From: Loxodes magnus
Taxonomy: Eukaryota; Ciliophora; Karyorelictea; Loxodida; Loxodidae
Assembly: GCA_946699065.1 (NCBI GenBank)
Contig: CAMPDV010000020.1
Coordinates: 558,001-622,000 of the forward strand
DNA: 64,000 nt
Reading direction: 5' to 3'
Shown: in pieces, positions 12,430-24,630 of the stretch
Layout: each line of letters opens with the position of its first letter
Position numbering within the stretch: position 1 is the first letter of the stretch
Made by a program: the position numbers and the translations under genes
Notes under the pieces: model-generated
Seen by the model: only the letters and a program-made list of their open reading frames with translations
Databases searched by the model: none
What the model was told of the DNA's origin: nothing

Positions 12430-13629
12430 ATGAGTTCTGAAATTTAATAAAAGCGAGTTTTTAAAGAGCTATAGATGCTTAAAGATAATCAACTGCCTGA
12501 AGGAGTAAGCTACGAGTAGGTGTAAATCCAGCATGGCTATATTTTAAAATTAAATATCAATAAATCTGCTTTTTAAGAATCAACTGAGACATAAGACAAT
12601 AACATTGCTGCTGATCTTTATATGGATGGCAAGTTTCCTTTTAATCCTCCTAAAATAATATTGAGAACTAATTTTACAATTCCTTCACTCGCAGATGGTA
12701 GAGATGTGTTCTAAGATATTTTAAAGCGATAATGAACACCTTCAATTACAATCCTTGATATTATCAGATAAATCCCTTAATTTTTGAGGTAGGCATTATA
12801 GTTTGATTAAGGATAACTATAATAAACAGGAATTTTTCACTTAGGAATGACTATGTCGTTATCTATTTGAGAAAGTCATCCAAGTTTTAAAATTTTCGAT
12901 GTTTTTGAAGAAGAAATTATTAAAAGGAAACTGGTAGTAACAGAAGCTGCTATTTTATTTTTAGAGCAGAGCCAACAAAATCGAAATGCAGGAACTATTG
13001 TATCATGAGCAACACTTCAAAGTCTAGCAAATATAAGAAGAAAGAAATAAAATCCTCTTATTCTTACACTTTAATGGAAGGAAATGAACAATTTACCATC
13101 ATGGTCACAAGTTGTTCAGTGTTCAGAAGCCTAGGAATTGGTTGCTTTCATATCTACAAATATGTAGAAATTAGGAGCTGTAGTAAGGAGTAATGGAATT
13201 AAATGTGCATCTCCTATTCGTGAAGAAGAAGTTAGTATAGCATCAGTAAGTAAAGTTCCTATTGAGATTATTCTAAAATAAATAAGTAATTTTGAATAAA
13301 GTATATCTGAGAAACTTACTGTAGAAACTATTGAAGGCTTATTATAACACTACCAAAAAGCTATTGAATATTTTTCCGCCGTTAATGATGAGAAATTTTA
13401 GGAGTTTCTTAATAAATTACATTAATTACTGTAAAGAGAAGATATATAAGAAACTCTTAGTAACAAGCCAGTAAATTAAAGGAAATCTTTATCTGAAAAG
13501 AAGATAGATTTGAAAGACGTCCAAGAAGCAAGTTGCGAAAAATTAAAAGTTTTTGAAGAAGAAAAATAAAATGCAAATAATATAAAAAGAGAAGTTAAAA
13601 ACTTCAAATAGGAGGATATAAAAAAGTGA
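12430..13629 (+). CDS. UEV-like (inactive E2-fold) protein with a second, PH-like domain
   Basis: About 399 residues in one frame. Residues 25-120 look like a ubiquitin-conjugating fold (AADLYMDGKFPFNPPKIILR, then the WTPSITILDII stretch typical of E2 helix 2, with W from TGA) but there is no HPN motif and no Cys at the active-site position, so it is probably a ubiquitin-E2 variant or RWD-like domain. A second domain follows at about 135-250 (VVTEAAILFLEQ, GTIVSWATLQSLANI), resembling a PH-like fold. The C-terminal third is charged and helical. Four TGA codons in frame sit at W. Ends at TGA 13627; a TAA two codons further is an alternative. The N-terminal ATG is the only reasonable start. Function in ubiquitin-linked sorting is inferred from the fold only. 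Confidence 0.7.
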
Positions 13630-14729
13630 ATTTAAAACATTTTTTAATTTAGATCTTATATTTTACCTGCTAAGCAAGCTTTATTTTATTTTTATTTTTG
13701 TATGTATTAGTTGTGATTTAACAAATTATAGTGTATATCTTATATATTACAACAAAAGTTCAAATAAGAGAAGAATAATAAATAACCAAATTATACTTCT
13801 AAATATCTTAAGAAAAAATCTGATTATAAAGATTTAATAATTACTGAAAAATAATGATTTACCATCTAAAATGAATGATGTATTATCCTATTTTAAATGC
13901 AGGAAAGCAAGAAACATTTATACAAAATTCAACATAGATCAAACTTAAGTTATACTTGGTTGTTAATTATATAAAATTATATTTAACTTCTTTTTACTCT
14001 TATTTTAATAAATTTGCAAGATTTATTACTTAAAACGTTATAATATAGAATCATTTATCTAATGCTTTAGATTGATAAAGAAAATAATTCTATTGCTAGA
14101 TTAAAGGCTTCTTAATCAATTTGAGTAAGAAACATTATTTAGATTTTCTATAAAACGCGTTTTAATAAAAGACTCCTTAGCAATAAGGATTAGCTATTAA
14201 CAAGGTTATAATTTTTGTACTATCATTATATCCGCTTTGCTTTAATTGATTTCTTTTATAGAATAGAGTGCTAAATCTTAATGCAGATATTTATTTAAAA
14301 AGTAAGGAAGCCTGAAACTATAAATATATTAGCTATTAGAGATAATAGAGAGTATTCTAAATTTATTTTATAACTTTAAAGCTCTCCTATACTTTAACTT
14401 TACATTAATTGGTGATAAATACTTCGCAATTATATTTAAATTCATTAGATTAGCTTTATTAATATATGCTTTGATATTATAAGCATAACTTTTATTATAT
14501 TTCATGTTTGATCTTATCTTAGTAAATATTCTGTAATTTTGATTAAATTATAAAAGGACTTTTTAATTAAATATTATAAAGAGGTAATAAACTTAAAGAT
14601 GATTTAGAGAAACTAAGTAACATGATAGTGTAGTGTAACTTCATTAATGTAAAGAGATTTGTAATTCTGGGTTAGAATAAACCTATTTTAAATAATTTTA
14701 TATTGGTTAGAATAAAAGCGTCAGTGTTC
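13630..14729. other. AT-rich intergenic region
   Basis: 1.1 kb between convergent genes with no supported coding frame on either strand and no obvious RNA. Confidence 0.5.
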
Positions 14730-15182
14730 TCATTCTGCTTTCTTCTTCTTCTATTTGAAGTTTCCGACTGCAGCCTTAATAGCTTCTTCAGCTAGCATAC
14801 TACAATGCATCTTGACTGGTGGTAATTTAAGATAATCTGCAATATCAGAATTTTTAATATTAAGAGCATCGTCAATGTTCATTCCTTGCAAAAGCTCAGT
14901 TGCATAAGATGAACTTGCAATAGCACTTCCGCATCCAAATGTTTTGAACACTGCTTTCTTGATTGTTTTTCCGTCTTCATCGACTTCAATTTATAGTTTC
15001 ATTACATCACCACATGCGGGAGCACCAACAAGTCCAGTTCCGACTTATTCAGCATCCTTATCGAGAGAGCCAACATTCCTTGGTTTTTCATAATGATCGA
15101 TGACGTTCTCATGGTAATTAGCTGCCACAACGTTAACTAAAGTTTTGACAGTTTTAAGAGTGGTCGCACGTTGTAACATCAT
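14730..15182 (-). CDS. iscU: Iron-sulfur cluster assembly scaffold IscU/ISU1
   Basis: Scaffold on which 2Fe-2S clusters are built in the mitochondrion by the Nfs1/frataxin complex. About 150 residues, the usual length for eukaryotic ISCU. The three cluster-ligand cysteines are in place: GAPACGDVMKL, FGCGSAIASSS, and KMHCSMLAEEAIKAAV, with the LPPVK motif bound by the HSP70 chaperone. An N-terminal basic stretch (MMLQRATTLKTVKTLV) fits a mitochondrial presequence. The Gln of the conserved KLQI segment is encoded by TAA (14991-14993), good proof of reassignment. The gene ends at TGA 14730 after a lysine-rich tail, or seven codons earlier at a TAG directly after AAVGNFK; family alignment cannot decide. 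Two adjacent ATGs at the start; the outer one is used. Confidence 0.95.
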
Positions 15183-15293
15183 TTTTGTTATTATATTTGG
15201 AGACAAAAAGTGTATTTAAATTAAAAAATAAAACGAGAACGTTTTATTTCTGTTTTTCATTGTTATATTAACTACTTATTCTCAATATCAGCT

Positions 15294-15527
15294 TCATTCA
15301 CAATTCTTCTTAATTCCTTATAGTCTTAATATGTTCCTTATCTTTTAATTTTCATAAATTTTTACTAATTTATATGTTTTAAACCCCAATCTCTATTTTA
15401 GCTCTCATTATCTATTCTAATTTTATAATTTCATTAATTATTAGAAAGTCTTCTATTATGCTCTATGCAAGGTAGATTACATCAACTATTTCTTACTTTC
15501 GCTATTCTTCTAAGGAAAGAGACTCAT
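15294..15527 (-). CDS. Small basic Gln-rich protein, hypothetical
   Basis: A 77-codon frame starting MSLFPQKNSESKKQ and ending at TGA 15294 (KKNCE). Composition is mixed and basic with ordinary polar residues (LKQRLGFKTYKLVKIYENQK), unlike the neighbouring spacer. The same frame remains coding-like for roughly 100 bases upstream, so the true start may be further out. It lies head-to-tail just upstream of iscU, with about 110 bases between. No family recognised. Confidence 0.35.
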
Positions 15528-16012
15528 TAATTTAATATCTAATATATTTTCTAAATATAATAGCAAGCTATTGAAAGAGAATTAGCTAGCAGTATTTTAC
15601 TTTAGAAAATCTGATTGAGGCTAATGAAGAGGGAGATAAATTTGCTTGAATAGAAATAAAAGACAAGAAAAGACTATATAAAGAATAACCACAAAGATAT
15701 AGTAAATTTAAAATGAAGAAATAGGATTATTAGTGTAAGCTTTAATTAAATAAAGAAAAATAACTAATAAAGCGTCTGTTTGTTTATGTTCTTAATTAAA
15801 TATATTTAAATAAAATGATAGGACTGAGTAAGAAATAGAATAAATTCACTTTACTATTTTTAGAGGAGGGAGAAATTTATGTAAGACACAGTCTTTGTCA
15901 AAGAATAAGTGAATAATCATCTATCCCTGGAAAGCTGCATATCTGCTCTAGAAGTCTCATATTTTAGCCTCAAGACATAAGACTTCCAATTTTAAAATTT
16001 TTTTTCAGAGAG
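15528..16012. other. Intergenic region upstream of the BEACH gene
   Basis: Mostly AT-rich, but 15870-16000 has higher GC content, two hairpins and a T8 run just before the downstream ATG (see the hairpin entry). Confidence 0.4.
15951..15986. other. Hairpin with 7-bp perfect stem, possible small RNA end
   Basis: GAAGTCT at 15951-15957 is perfectly complementary to AGACTTC at 15980-15986. A T8 run follows at about 15999-16006. A smaller GACA/TGTC hairpin lies about 70 bases upstream. This could be the 3' stem of a short pol III RNA or part of the 5' leader of the BEACH gene. Confidence 0.35.
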
Positions 16013-18499
16013 ATGTCAGTCATTCCAGTCAAGCAAAAATACAAGGAAATGTTCGTATTGAACTTTACTGCTTAGAAATATCTAAGATTGAAAGCAGCAC
16101 ATGTACCATACGAATAAGTTAATAAAGCTGAAGTTGTACATCTCGATTTTCAATTTGAAAATGTAATAATAATTGAAAAAATTTGCAGTGAAGTATTTAA
16201 AGCCAATAAAGACCATTATGCTGGATTTGACAATGATATGCTCAAGTTCTAAAACAAAGAAAACTTTGATATGAGCAGAATAGAAAGTATAACTGAGAAA
16301 GTCATGCTAGGTCCTTTGTAGGTTCAAAGAATTTAACCTTTTTTGGCCTTGAATGGATTATTTTTGATGACTAACATAAGAGTCTATTTCTAACCTTTCC
16401 ATGTATTTTCTTCTAGGCCTGTTAAAAACTTTGAAACAAAATAGATTAACTCGCTATGAAATAGAAGATATAAATTAAGAGATTTCGGACTTGAACTTGG
16501 ACTGGAAAATAAAAGCTATTTTTTTGCGTTTATGTCAAAAGAAGATAGAGATTCTGCTTACTTAGAAATTTTGAAGTAAAATTCTAACTGCGAAACTGAA
16601 AAATCACTTGAGAATATTACCCTTCAATGGTAAACAGGATAGCTTAGTAATTTTGACTATTTGATGAAAATAAACGCAGCTGCTGGAAGGACATTTTGTG
16701 ATTTTTCTTAATATCCAGTATTTCCATGGATAATTGCTGATTACACATGTAGTTCATTTGACTTATAAAATCCAACATTCTTTAGAGATTTGTCAAAGCC
16801 AATGGGAGCAATTAATCCTACCAGACTTGAATCCTTTATAAAAAGATATAAATAAATGCAAGATTTGGTTTAAAGATTTATTTATGGAACTCATTATTCG
16901 ACTCCTGGTTATACTATTGGATTTTTAGTTCGAAAATTTCCTGCTTTGATGCTAAAATTGCATGGAGGAAAATTTGATAATCCTGATAGGTTATTTTTTA
17001 GCATTGAAAACGAGTGATTTTCATCCACTAATAATCCTGCAGATGTTAAAGAGTTGATTCCAGAATTTTATATACCAGGCAATATTGATTTTTTGACAAA
17101 CAATTAAGGCTTGAACTTAGGTACCAAATCGAATGGAGAAACAGTAAATGTAATAATTTAATTATTTTAGGATGTAAAGCTTCCATAATGAGCAAGTGAT
17201 CCATAGGATTTCCTATAAAAGCAAAGACAAGCTTTAGAAAGTGATTATGTTAAGCAAAATATCCATTAATGGATTGACTTAATCTTTGGATATAAATAAA
17301 CAGGCAGTGAAGCTATTAAAGCATATAATTGTAAGTAATCACTTATATTAGTATTTCATCCTTTTACATATGAAGGTTATATTGAAATAGAAAGCATCAA
17401 AGATCCAAGAGAAAGAATTTCAGTTGAGACTTAGATTTAAGAATTTGGGCAAACTCCAAAACAGATTTTCAAATTTCCTCATCCACAATACAAATCTTAA
17501 ATTCCCCAAAACGAACAACAATAAATCCATGTACTTCAAAATAGTTTAACATGCTAGTGAGATATTTAGCAAATAACTTCTTGGAAAGAGATTCCTATTG
17601 AGAGCAATTAAGACAAAGCAATTTATTCAGTTTTGCACTTAGGAGATAGATTTTTGGCTACGTTAGAGGATGGGACTTTGAGGATTTTCAAAATTCCATA
17701 AGTTATAAATGAAAATTAGGTATGACAAAGAAAAAGTTTCGTAGTAAGTGATCTTGCCCTTTCATGTTCCTGCAGATTAGATGAAAGAATGATAGGCCTT
17801 GGTTGTTGAGATAATAACCTCTATTTATTTAATTTGGATACTGGAAAAAGAACATTTTAGTATTTTGCTCATGATGACGCCGTTTCTTCGTTATGTTTCA
17901 TATAAAGTACAGGGTAGATGGCTTCAGGATCATGGGATTTTACAATTAAACTATGAGATTAAAGATAGCAATAAACCATTAATGTCTTGTATGATCACGA
18001 GGATCAAATCACATGCTTAGATAGTAAAGAGTATTTATTGGCTAGTGGAGATCGATCGGGAAAGATAATTATCTAAGATATTAGGAAAGGAAATAGTATT
18101 CTATGTGAATACTAAATAGCAAATCAGCATAATTTGCCTGTAAATTAATGCAGATTCAGTCCTAGATCTGATCACCTTATAGCTTTATCTAGTAACTAAG
18201 AGCTTAAAAATAATTTTGATAAATATGGAGTTTTAACTGTAAATGATCTTCAAGGAGAGGAAACTGCTAAGTTCTGACTTGAAGGTTAGCAGTCATATAT
18301 TAAGGATTTCATAAGCGATGGACTATTTGCTATTGTAGTTGGAAAAGATCGCTATCTTGAGTTATGGGATTTGATGCAGTCGAAAGTATTGAAGACATGG
18401 GAAAATGTATATGGAGATTGCATACAGACAAATGGAGAAGCTGCCATAACAGGAAGCAGAAATGGATATCTTTATTATATGTATTCGTGGAGTACTTAA
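16013..18499 (+). CDS. FAN/NSMAF-like PH-BEACH-WD40 protein
   Basis: A BDCP-family protein, about 828 residues against 917 in human NSMAF. A GRAM/PH-BEACH region (about 95-195: [18 protein letters not shown]) precedes a BEACH domain (about 205-480) with [49 protein letters not shown] and [14 protein letters not shown]40 repeats fill about 525-828 ([31 protein letters not shown]). Conserved BEACH tryptophans are encoded by TGA, for example at 17015 before [23 protein letters not shown] proteins act in vesicle traffic and membrane dynamics; FAN itself couples receptors to sphingomyelinase in animals. The stop must be TAA at 18497: no in-frame TGA follows for over 600 bases and the sequence becomes AT-rich spacer. 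No introns detected. Confidence 0.92.
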
Positions 18500-18973
18500 T
18501 TTTGGGAACAAATTATTTAACATTTAATTAAATCTTTATATCCTTATTTTAAACACATTTGGAGGCATAATAGAATCTATTATAATACGTTAAACTCAGT
18601 AAAATGCTTTTTTAACTTACCTTAAGCTACTTATTTTAAATCCCATTTATATTTTCTTTATTATTTGTCATTAAATACTAATTATTAGATCTATTTCAAT
18701 CTTAATATTCCTACCAAAAATAATTATCATGGTGCAAATAATTAATTTACAGTACCATTTATTATTTTTATATCTTCAGTTTCAAATTATTAAACAAATT
18801 AACATCAGTTACTTAAAAGTAAAGTTAAAAACTTAAATTCTTAATTAACGTTAAAGTTCTACAACATTGCATAATGGATGAGAAGTGAGAGTTATATTTA
18901 TGGATAAAGTAAGACTATTATAAATTAAAATATATGTCTCATTAATGTTATTAATATAATGAGATTAATCACT
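18500..18973. other. AT-rich convergent intergenic region
   Basis: Between the BEACH gene and the convergent gene ending at 18974. No feature seen. The lack of any in-frame TGA across it is the evidence for a TAA stop in the BEACH gene. Confidence 0.5.
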
Positions 18974-20161
18974 TCAACTAACATTTAACTTCAGTTCCCA
19001 TTTTATTTTTTCAACTCTTAAAGTAGATTAGTAAAGGAAAACAGATTAATTAGAATTAAATTTGTCTAAATCAACACTATTCCTCTTAGCTTTTTCAAAT
19101 AGAGATTTTGCCATAGTGAATTAGAGAGTTTGAGGAACTATTATATCTTAAATTTATACTTCGTTAAGTTCTGCGTCCATAGCTTCATATTAATAAGAAG
19201 TATATTTTTTATCTTCAATTCAAGTGATGGATTAATTTTCTAACATACAGTTTATTCTTATTTTTAGACTCCTTTTGTTTTAAAATTTTATGTTGCCATC
19301 TAGCAATTTTATTGCAACACTTAATCCTACTAGAATAGGATTATACTTTTGTATATAATTGATTATTAATTCTTCGTCATTCAAATACTTTAAGCTTAGC
19401 TACTTTCATATATTCCTCATTTTTTTATCAGTTTAAATACTAAAAGATATTTGCAAATACTTTCCGTTCTGCTTGCTTTCTATAATCAACTTTCCGTTGT
19501 ATTTAGTTTATAGTTGAAGTAGGTTAAAAATCAAAAAATTTATGCATAATTCATCTGAATGAATAACTTCAGGCAGTTTTTCAATGAGTAGATAAATTTC
19601 TTGACTCTTAGACTAAGTTTCATGGAAAACTTTTAAATAATGATTTTATATAATCTCAAATAGATTAACTTCAGAACATTATATGGAGTTATTTTTTCTG
19701 GCAATAATCTTAAGGGCTAAAAGATTTTGATCTATATTAGCTTATTAATTTAAATCCGAATATTCTTTCTTATGAACTAGTAAATTTATTTCCTCTTAAA
19801 TTTTATTTAAAAAAGGACTTTTGCATGGAGTAACTAGAGGAGAAATTTAATCTATCTTATAGCACTAATCACTCGTTTGCATAATATAAGACTAGGAATT
19901 ATCTCAGCTCTTGTCCTTCCTCTTTTTATTTCTCTTCATATTCTTTAAAATTAGTTTTAAAGCAACGCAGTTATTTCTACACAGTATTTTATTCTCAGGG
20001 TTTTATTCTGTTTTTATTTGCTTTAGGTAGTCTTTATATCTTTGCTTCAAGTTCTACGATGAATTCTCCGATAAATCTTTGTGAGGAGTTTGAATGGAAT
20101 TGATTACAAAAGATGAGCTTAAATTATCTAGACTTAGATCTATATTTGATTAAGACTTCAT
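18974..20161 (-). CDS. Lineage-specific protein with weak HATPase-like segment
   Basis: 395 residues in one uninterrupted frame. The N-terminus is Ser-rich, followed by a basic cluster (LKNMKRNKKRKDKS). Around residues 190-250, HSDELCINFLIFNLLQLQ then YNGKLIIESKQNGKYLQISF resembles the N-box strand-helix-strand of a histidine-kinase ATPase domain, but the G boxes are not visible, so if related it is degenerate. TGA codons are read as W at three places, one of them in IEDKKYTSYQY context. Ends at TGA 18974 after KWELKLNVS. Name and function unknown; the HATPase link is a hint, not a call. Confidence 0.6.
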
Positions 20162-20214
20162 AATAGTTTTAGATTAAATATATACAAAAATTAAAATAAC
20201 CTAAAATTCATTAA

Positions 20215-20658
20215 TCAATATATACTCTCTAATAATACTTCATCCTCTTCTTAAAATTATCTACGCTCTTAGTATCTTTGCTCAAATTTTCTTCTCAACA
20301 TTTACTTAATTTCTCTTTCATGCTTGTTGGTATTAAAAGCAATACAAATTTAAATTTTAGATTGAAATTAGTATTTCTATCTCTGATATTGGTAGTAGTT
20401 GCTTGTTCTGAGGATAATAACTAAATATGGAAAAGTTATTTTTATCTTGATATTAAAAGTGAAATTAATCGTTAATTTGCCAATTATTTATGATTTAATT
20501 AAAAGACTTCTATCTGTCTTTTATCTTACTATGCTTTTTTAATTAAGAAGGATATAATCAAAACTCTTTACTTCAAATAAAAATGTCCAAAGTTTACCTT
20601 TTATTTTGATATCTTTAACAAAAAGCAAATTAAAGATCTAACAAATTTAAAAAAACAT
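20215..20658 (-). CDS. Small hypothetical gene, probably two short introns
   Basis: From the ATG at 20658 a coding-like frame reads KGKLWTFLFEVKSFWLYPSQ and continues to QYQDKNNFSIF near 20420. A different frame closes the gene with HEREIKQMLRRKFEQRYQER and EDEVLLESIY before TGA 20215. The shift is explained by two candidate GT-AG introns, a 14- or 20-nt one beginning GTTATTATCCTCAG and a 23-nt one (GTATTG...CAACAAG); their combined length restores the frame and yields a continuous protein of about 130 residues. The C-terminal segment is highly charged helix. No family recognised. Exon borders are tentative. Confidence 0.4.
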
Positions 20659-20950
20659 TATTATAAATGTGAGAAATCTAAACGTAGTACAGAGTAGTGC
20701 ATAAGAAACAAGAAAGGTTAATAATCCCACAGCTTTTTTCAATTAAACTCTAATAAAAAATATTAAATTATCATTTAAAACTTTAAAATCATCCAAAAGG
20801 AAATTAAGATAGCATTCTCATGCAAAATGTTCTAAGATAGAAAAATTAGTGCTTTTAATTATTCCTCTGTTTGAAAATAATGCGAACTATAAAACTTTAA
20901 TAAGACCAATTAATAAAGCAAAATTAAGTGATTACTATTAATTTACTATT

Positions 20951-22078
20951 TCAGCTTTTATTCACTTTGATGATATTTTTTCTCCTCTTTATTAATATAT
21001 TTTCAATGTTTCCTTGCTCAATACTTTCTCTGTTATACTGAATATCATCCACCAACTTTTAGAAAGTCTACAGCCTTCCCTGTTCATCTTTGAAAGCTTG
21101 TTCCTCTTTGAGTACATTTAGATTCTCCTACTATTCTAATTCTTTGCTCATTAGAATTTATTTTTATTCAATAAGGGGATCCATCTTCACATTAACATTT
21201 TTAACTTGCTCCTTAACTGTTTCTTATTTTCTTTAAAGCTGTTTGTATTTTTCGTTTAGCTTCTTGAAAGGAATAGAGAGATGCCATTAATACTGTTTAT
21301 CTTTCCAATTTTAATACATTTAGTGGAAATTAGGAATTATATATTCTAAATAAATGTTGGTATATTTCAGGTCTTTTACTAGTGACTACTTAGCATGGTA
21401 TGCTGTAAAATAGAGAGCTAATTTATTTTCATGCCATTAAAACTAGTCGAGCAAATAGGCTCATCCTGCTATCTCAATTTCATTCATTAGAAAATCGCAA
21501 GCTATCGACTTAATTTCTTAAAGTAGTGAAAAATTCTTTAAATTTTCAGGTGTTCTCAAGTGAAAAGCAGAGAGTTTCTATAGGAAGAAATGTATGTTTT
21601 ATTGCATGAGCTTATCTTAATAGTTTCTTCTCAATATTTTGTATTTTGACAATGCTTATATAAAGTTATTATCTTCTATCTTCTATTTCTTTAGTAACTA
21701 AGGTGGGCTAGGAGATCTTGAAGCTTATCTTTTCTCCATCTTAATTTTAATTAAAAAGAATTCAATATAAGCTCTGATTTTAAACTTTAACGGATATTCT
21801 TTTTTATAATTTTAAATAAATCCTTTGTCTTTATCCATGATTAGTTATGAGGGCGGATATTCATTTAAAGCTGTTATACTGGATTATTTTGATTTAACTA
21901 ATTTCTATTTATTCTCTAATTAAATGATAAATACCTAGCTTCCATATAGGTAAGTCTAAAGTTATCTTGCTGCAAAGGAACTTAGCATATCACTTAGATT
22001 TCTATAAAATATACTTATTCAATATTTTAGATTATTAGAGTAATTTAGGAGCCTATACCTTTCATAGCATCATATCAT
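20951..22078 (-). CDS. Coiled-coil protein, unknown
   Basis: A single frame of about 375 codons. An acidic/basic linker (MEKRQASRSPSPPQLL) is followed by a mostly helical region (WKDKQYQWHLSIPFKKLNEK) and a long heptad segment (ILMSKELEQQENLNVLKEEQ, GRLQTFQKLVDDIQ). Ends at TGA 20951 after IIKVNKS. The start used is the ATG at 22078; an internal ATG at 21838 (MDKDKGF) is a plausible shorter start, and the frame is still open upstream. It lies about 290 bases from the next gene on the same strand. No named family; a structural role is inferred from the coiled coil only. Confidence 0.55.
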
Positions 22079-23721
22079 AGCCTTATGAGAAAAGTTTATA
22101 ATAGAGAGAACCTAAAAATTTGAACTAACTTTATATATTAAGATTTATCATTTTTCAATATTAGTAAATAAACATTAAGAAAGTCACTAAAATACTAGAT
22201 AATGCATTTGAGGTGCTATAAATAGATGCTAGTGACTATAGAAGATGGAAAATAACTTTGGAGTATAACTTGATTTTATTAAATTCTTATAATTATCTTA
22301 ATATAATTTGGTTATTAATTAATCATTTTATTTTGAAATAGATTTTATTTCATCTTTCTATCTTTATATCTAACGCAAAATTATTTAATTGCTATGAAAG
22401 CTTATGAATCTAATTTAATTATATAATTAGAAGCATTCAATTAATCTTGATTTAGTCAAATTACCAATTAAAATATTTCTTTTAACTAATAAATCTTAAA
22501 TTAACAATGTTAGTCAAATACCTTTTTTAATCAACCAAAATTTGATATGAAGAAAATAGAAATCACCATTCCATTTTTGAAATATTTCTTTTTATACTCT
22601 TGAAGAGTAAATTCAGAAAATCTTAAATATTAGCACTATGTTTTTAATAAGCCTTGAACAATAACTATGCTAAATTTTAGATTTACTTCCTAAAGACATC
22701 TTAAAATTTACTTTGCTTAACTAGCATCTCCTTTGGCTATTCATGGATTAGTAATTTATAATATCGTAAAATTAATCCTTAATAAAGGCTAAATGATTAT
22801 TACTTGATCTAGATAAGATCTCAATTTTAGTTGTATCATATATTTAAAAACCATAATCTAATATAATACTGTTTATAAAAAGTTATATAAACTATTTGAT
22901 TGAAGGCTTTTAAATTATTATAAATGCTCACTCTATTAAAGTTAATTTTATCTATTAGAAAATTAGCCATATTCAAAATATATTAATTTTACACTATCTT
23001 AAATGATTAATAATAAGATTCTTAATTTAAATTCTAGAGTTTTTTATAAAATTCTGAACTAAATAAGTTTGAATAGATACCAATATCGATCTCTTCTGAT
23101 ATAAGTATTCCAAATTGACTTATTCAGCAGAATGTGTAAATAAATTTATCTTAATTTATTTAATTTAAAACTATTAATTTAATATATCTTTATCTATTAT
23201 AGAATTGTTATATTAATTCAGCTTAATTTAGATCAATATTAATTTTAAATTATTCATTATTTTATTTAGTGCATTCAAATACAATTATTTAGAGCTTTTT
23301 GTGAGTTTTAAAGAATGAAAGATTTAATTGTAATATAATATAAAATTTAGATATTTAAAATTTATTCTTAAGACTCTAAAAATAATTTGCATGTGATGCG
23401 AAGGGCCAATACTGTATTTTTTTAATGATTTCTAATGAATATTGATTATAATTATTTTTATTAATAAAGTGTTATTTTTATAATTTAGCAAAATATTATT
23501 TTTAGAGGCAAATACCTTAAGATATTGACACTTTTAACTATCATCAATTAAATAAACTTAAAGAATTTTAGTTTCATTCATAGTTATTTCCAAAAAGTAT
23601 TTATCCCATTAAATTAAATAAAAGCTTCGAATGATAATTATTAAGACTACCATTATATTTTAGTTATTAAAAGGTGTAATATTTGCATCTTTTATTATAT
23701 AGACTTATGAATTGCCTAAAG
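22079..23721. other. AT-rich intergenic region
   Basis: 1.6 kb with extreme AT content; I see no supported gene, RNA or repeat in it. Confidence 0.5.
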
Positions 23722-24459
23722 ATGCTACAATACTCTTATATTAGTATTTTTAGTATTTACTACTAAGATTTAACTAACTAAGTATAAAATATATCTGACT
23801 TGCTTGTTTTAGTGTATTTTATAATATTAAATATATGCTTCACTAATATATTTTATGGTAAAATCTATGCTTAGCTAGATAGCTCATCTGCTCAAATCTA
23901 AAATTTATATACATTGCAAATAAAAGATAGCTTATATTAACTTTATAAGAAAGATTCTTTTAGGCTTGCTAATTATTTTCTGTGGGAGAAGTTTAAAAAT
24001 AAATAAGAAGCTGTCTCATAAATTCTAAGATTAGTATAGAACAGTAGAATCAATCATTATATATAAGTAGATGAAACATGTTTTTCTAATTACAATATCA
24101 AGTTAAAGTTCTTTATTAAGGACTATGACAAACTAAAGCTAATAAAATACATTGCAAATTATTAATTTATTATTAGTCTTAAAACTACTGAGCCTTTTCA
24201 AATATTTTTACTAAGGGTAATTATAAGAAAAGAGCAATTATATCTCAATACACAATTATAAAATTAATTATTCTACTACCTTTTAAAATTAAAGTCTTTT
24301 CATAATCTCAAACTAAAATTTTACCTACTACAAGATAAATTTTTAAATAAACGAACACAGATTTTAATATATTAACTAAGAAATTAACTTCTATTTTAGT
24401 TCAATTTGCTGATAACTTTAATTTAAAGATCGAATAAGTATGAGCAAATACTTATTTGA
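23722..24459 (+). CDS. Hypothetical protein with N-terminal hydrophobic segment
   Basis: About 245 codons with no in-frame TGA until TGA 24457, while the other two frames hit several. An N-terminal hydrophobic stretch (LLVLVYFIILNICFTNIFYG, residues 29-48) could be a signal anchor. The remainder is a well-mixed helical protein (KDSFRLANYFLWEKFKNKQE, then LRLVQNSRINHYIQVDETCF). The ATG at 23722 is the first in frame. Isolated between two AT-rich stretches and convergent with the RCC1 gene, about 170 bases away. No family recognised; open frames are cheap in this code, hence the modest confidence. Confidence 0.45.
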
Positions 24460-24630
24460 AATAAAACGCTATCATTTTTTTGCATCCTGCTAACTAAATT
24501 GTTTTTATATAAAACTAAAGCCTTTAAAATGAAGCAGAAAGAGATTATATAATGAAAAGGTATTTGTAAATATAAAAATGATAAATGAACTTTATTTTAT
24601 AATAAAGAGATTTATATTTGAGGAATTATT

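Noticed and set aside
13005..13193. 62-codon ORF with standard code
   Set aside because: Out-of-frame shadow inside the UEV-like gene.
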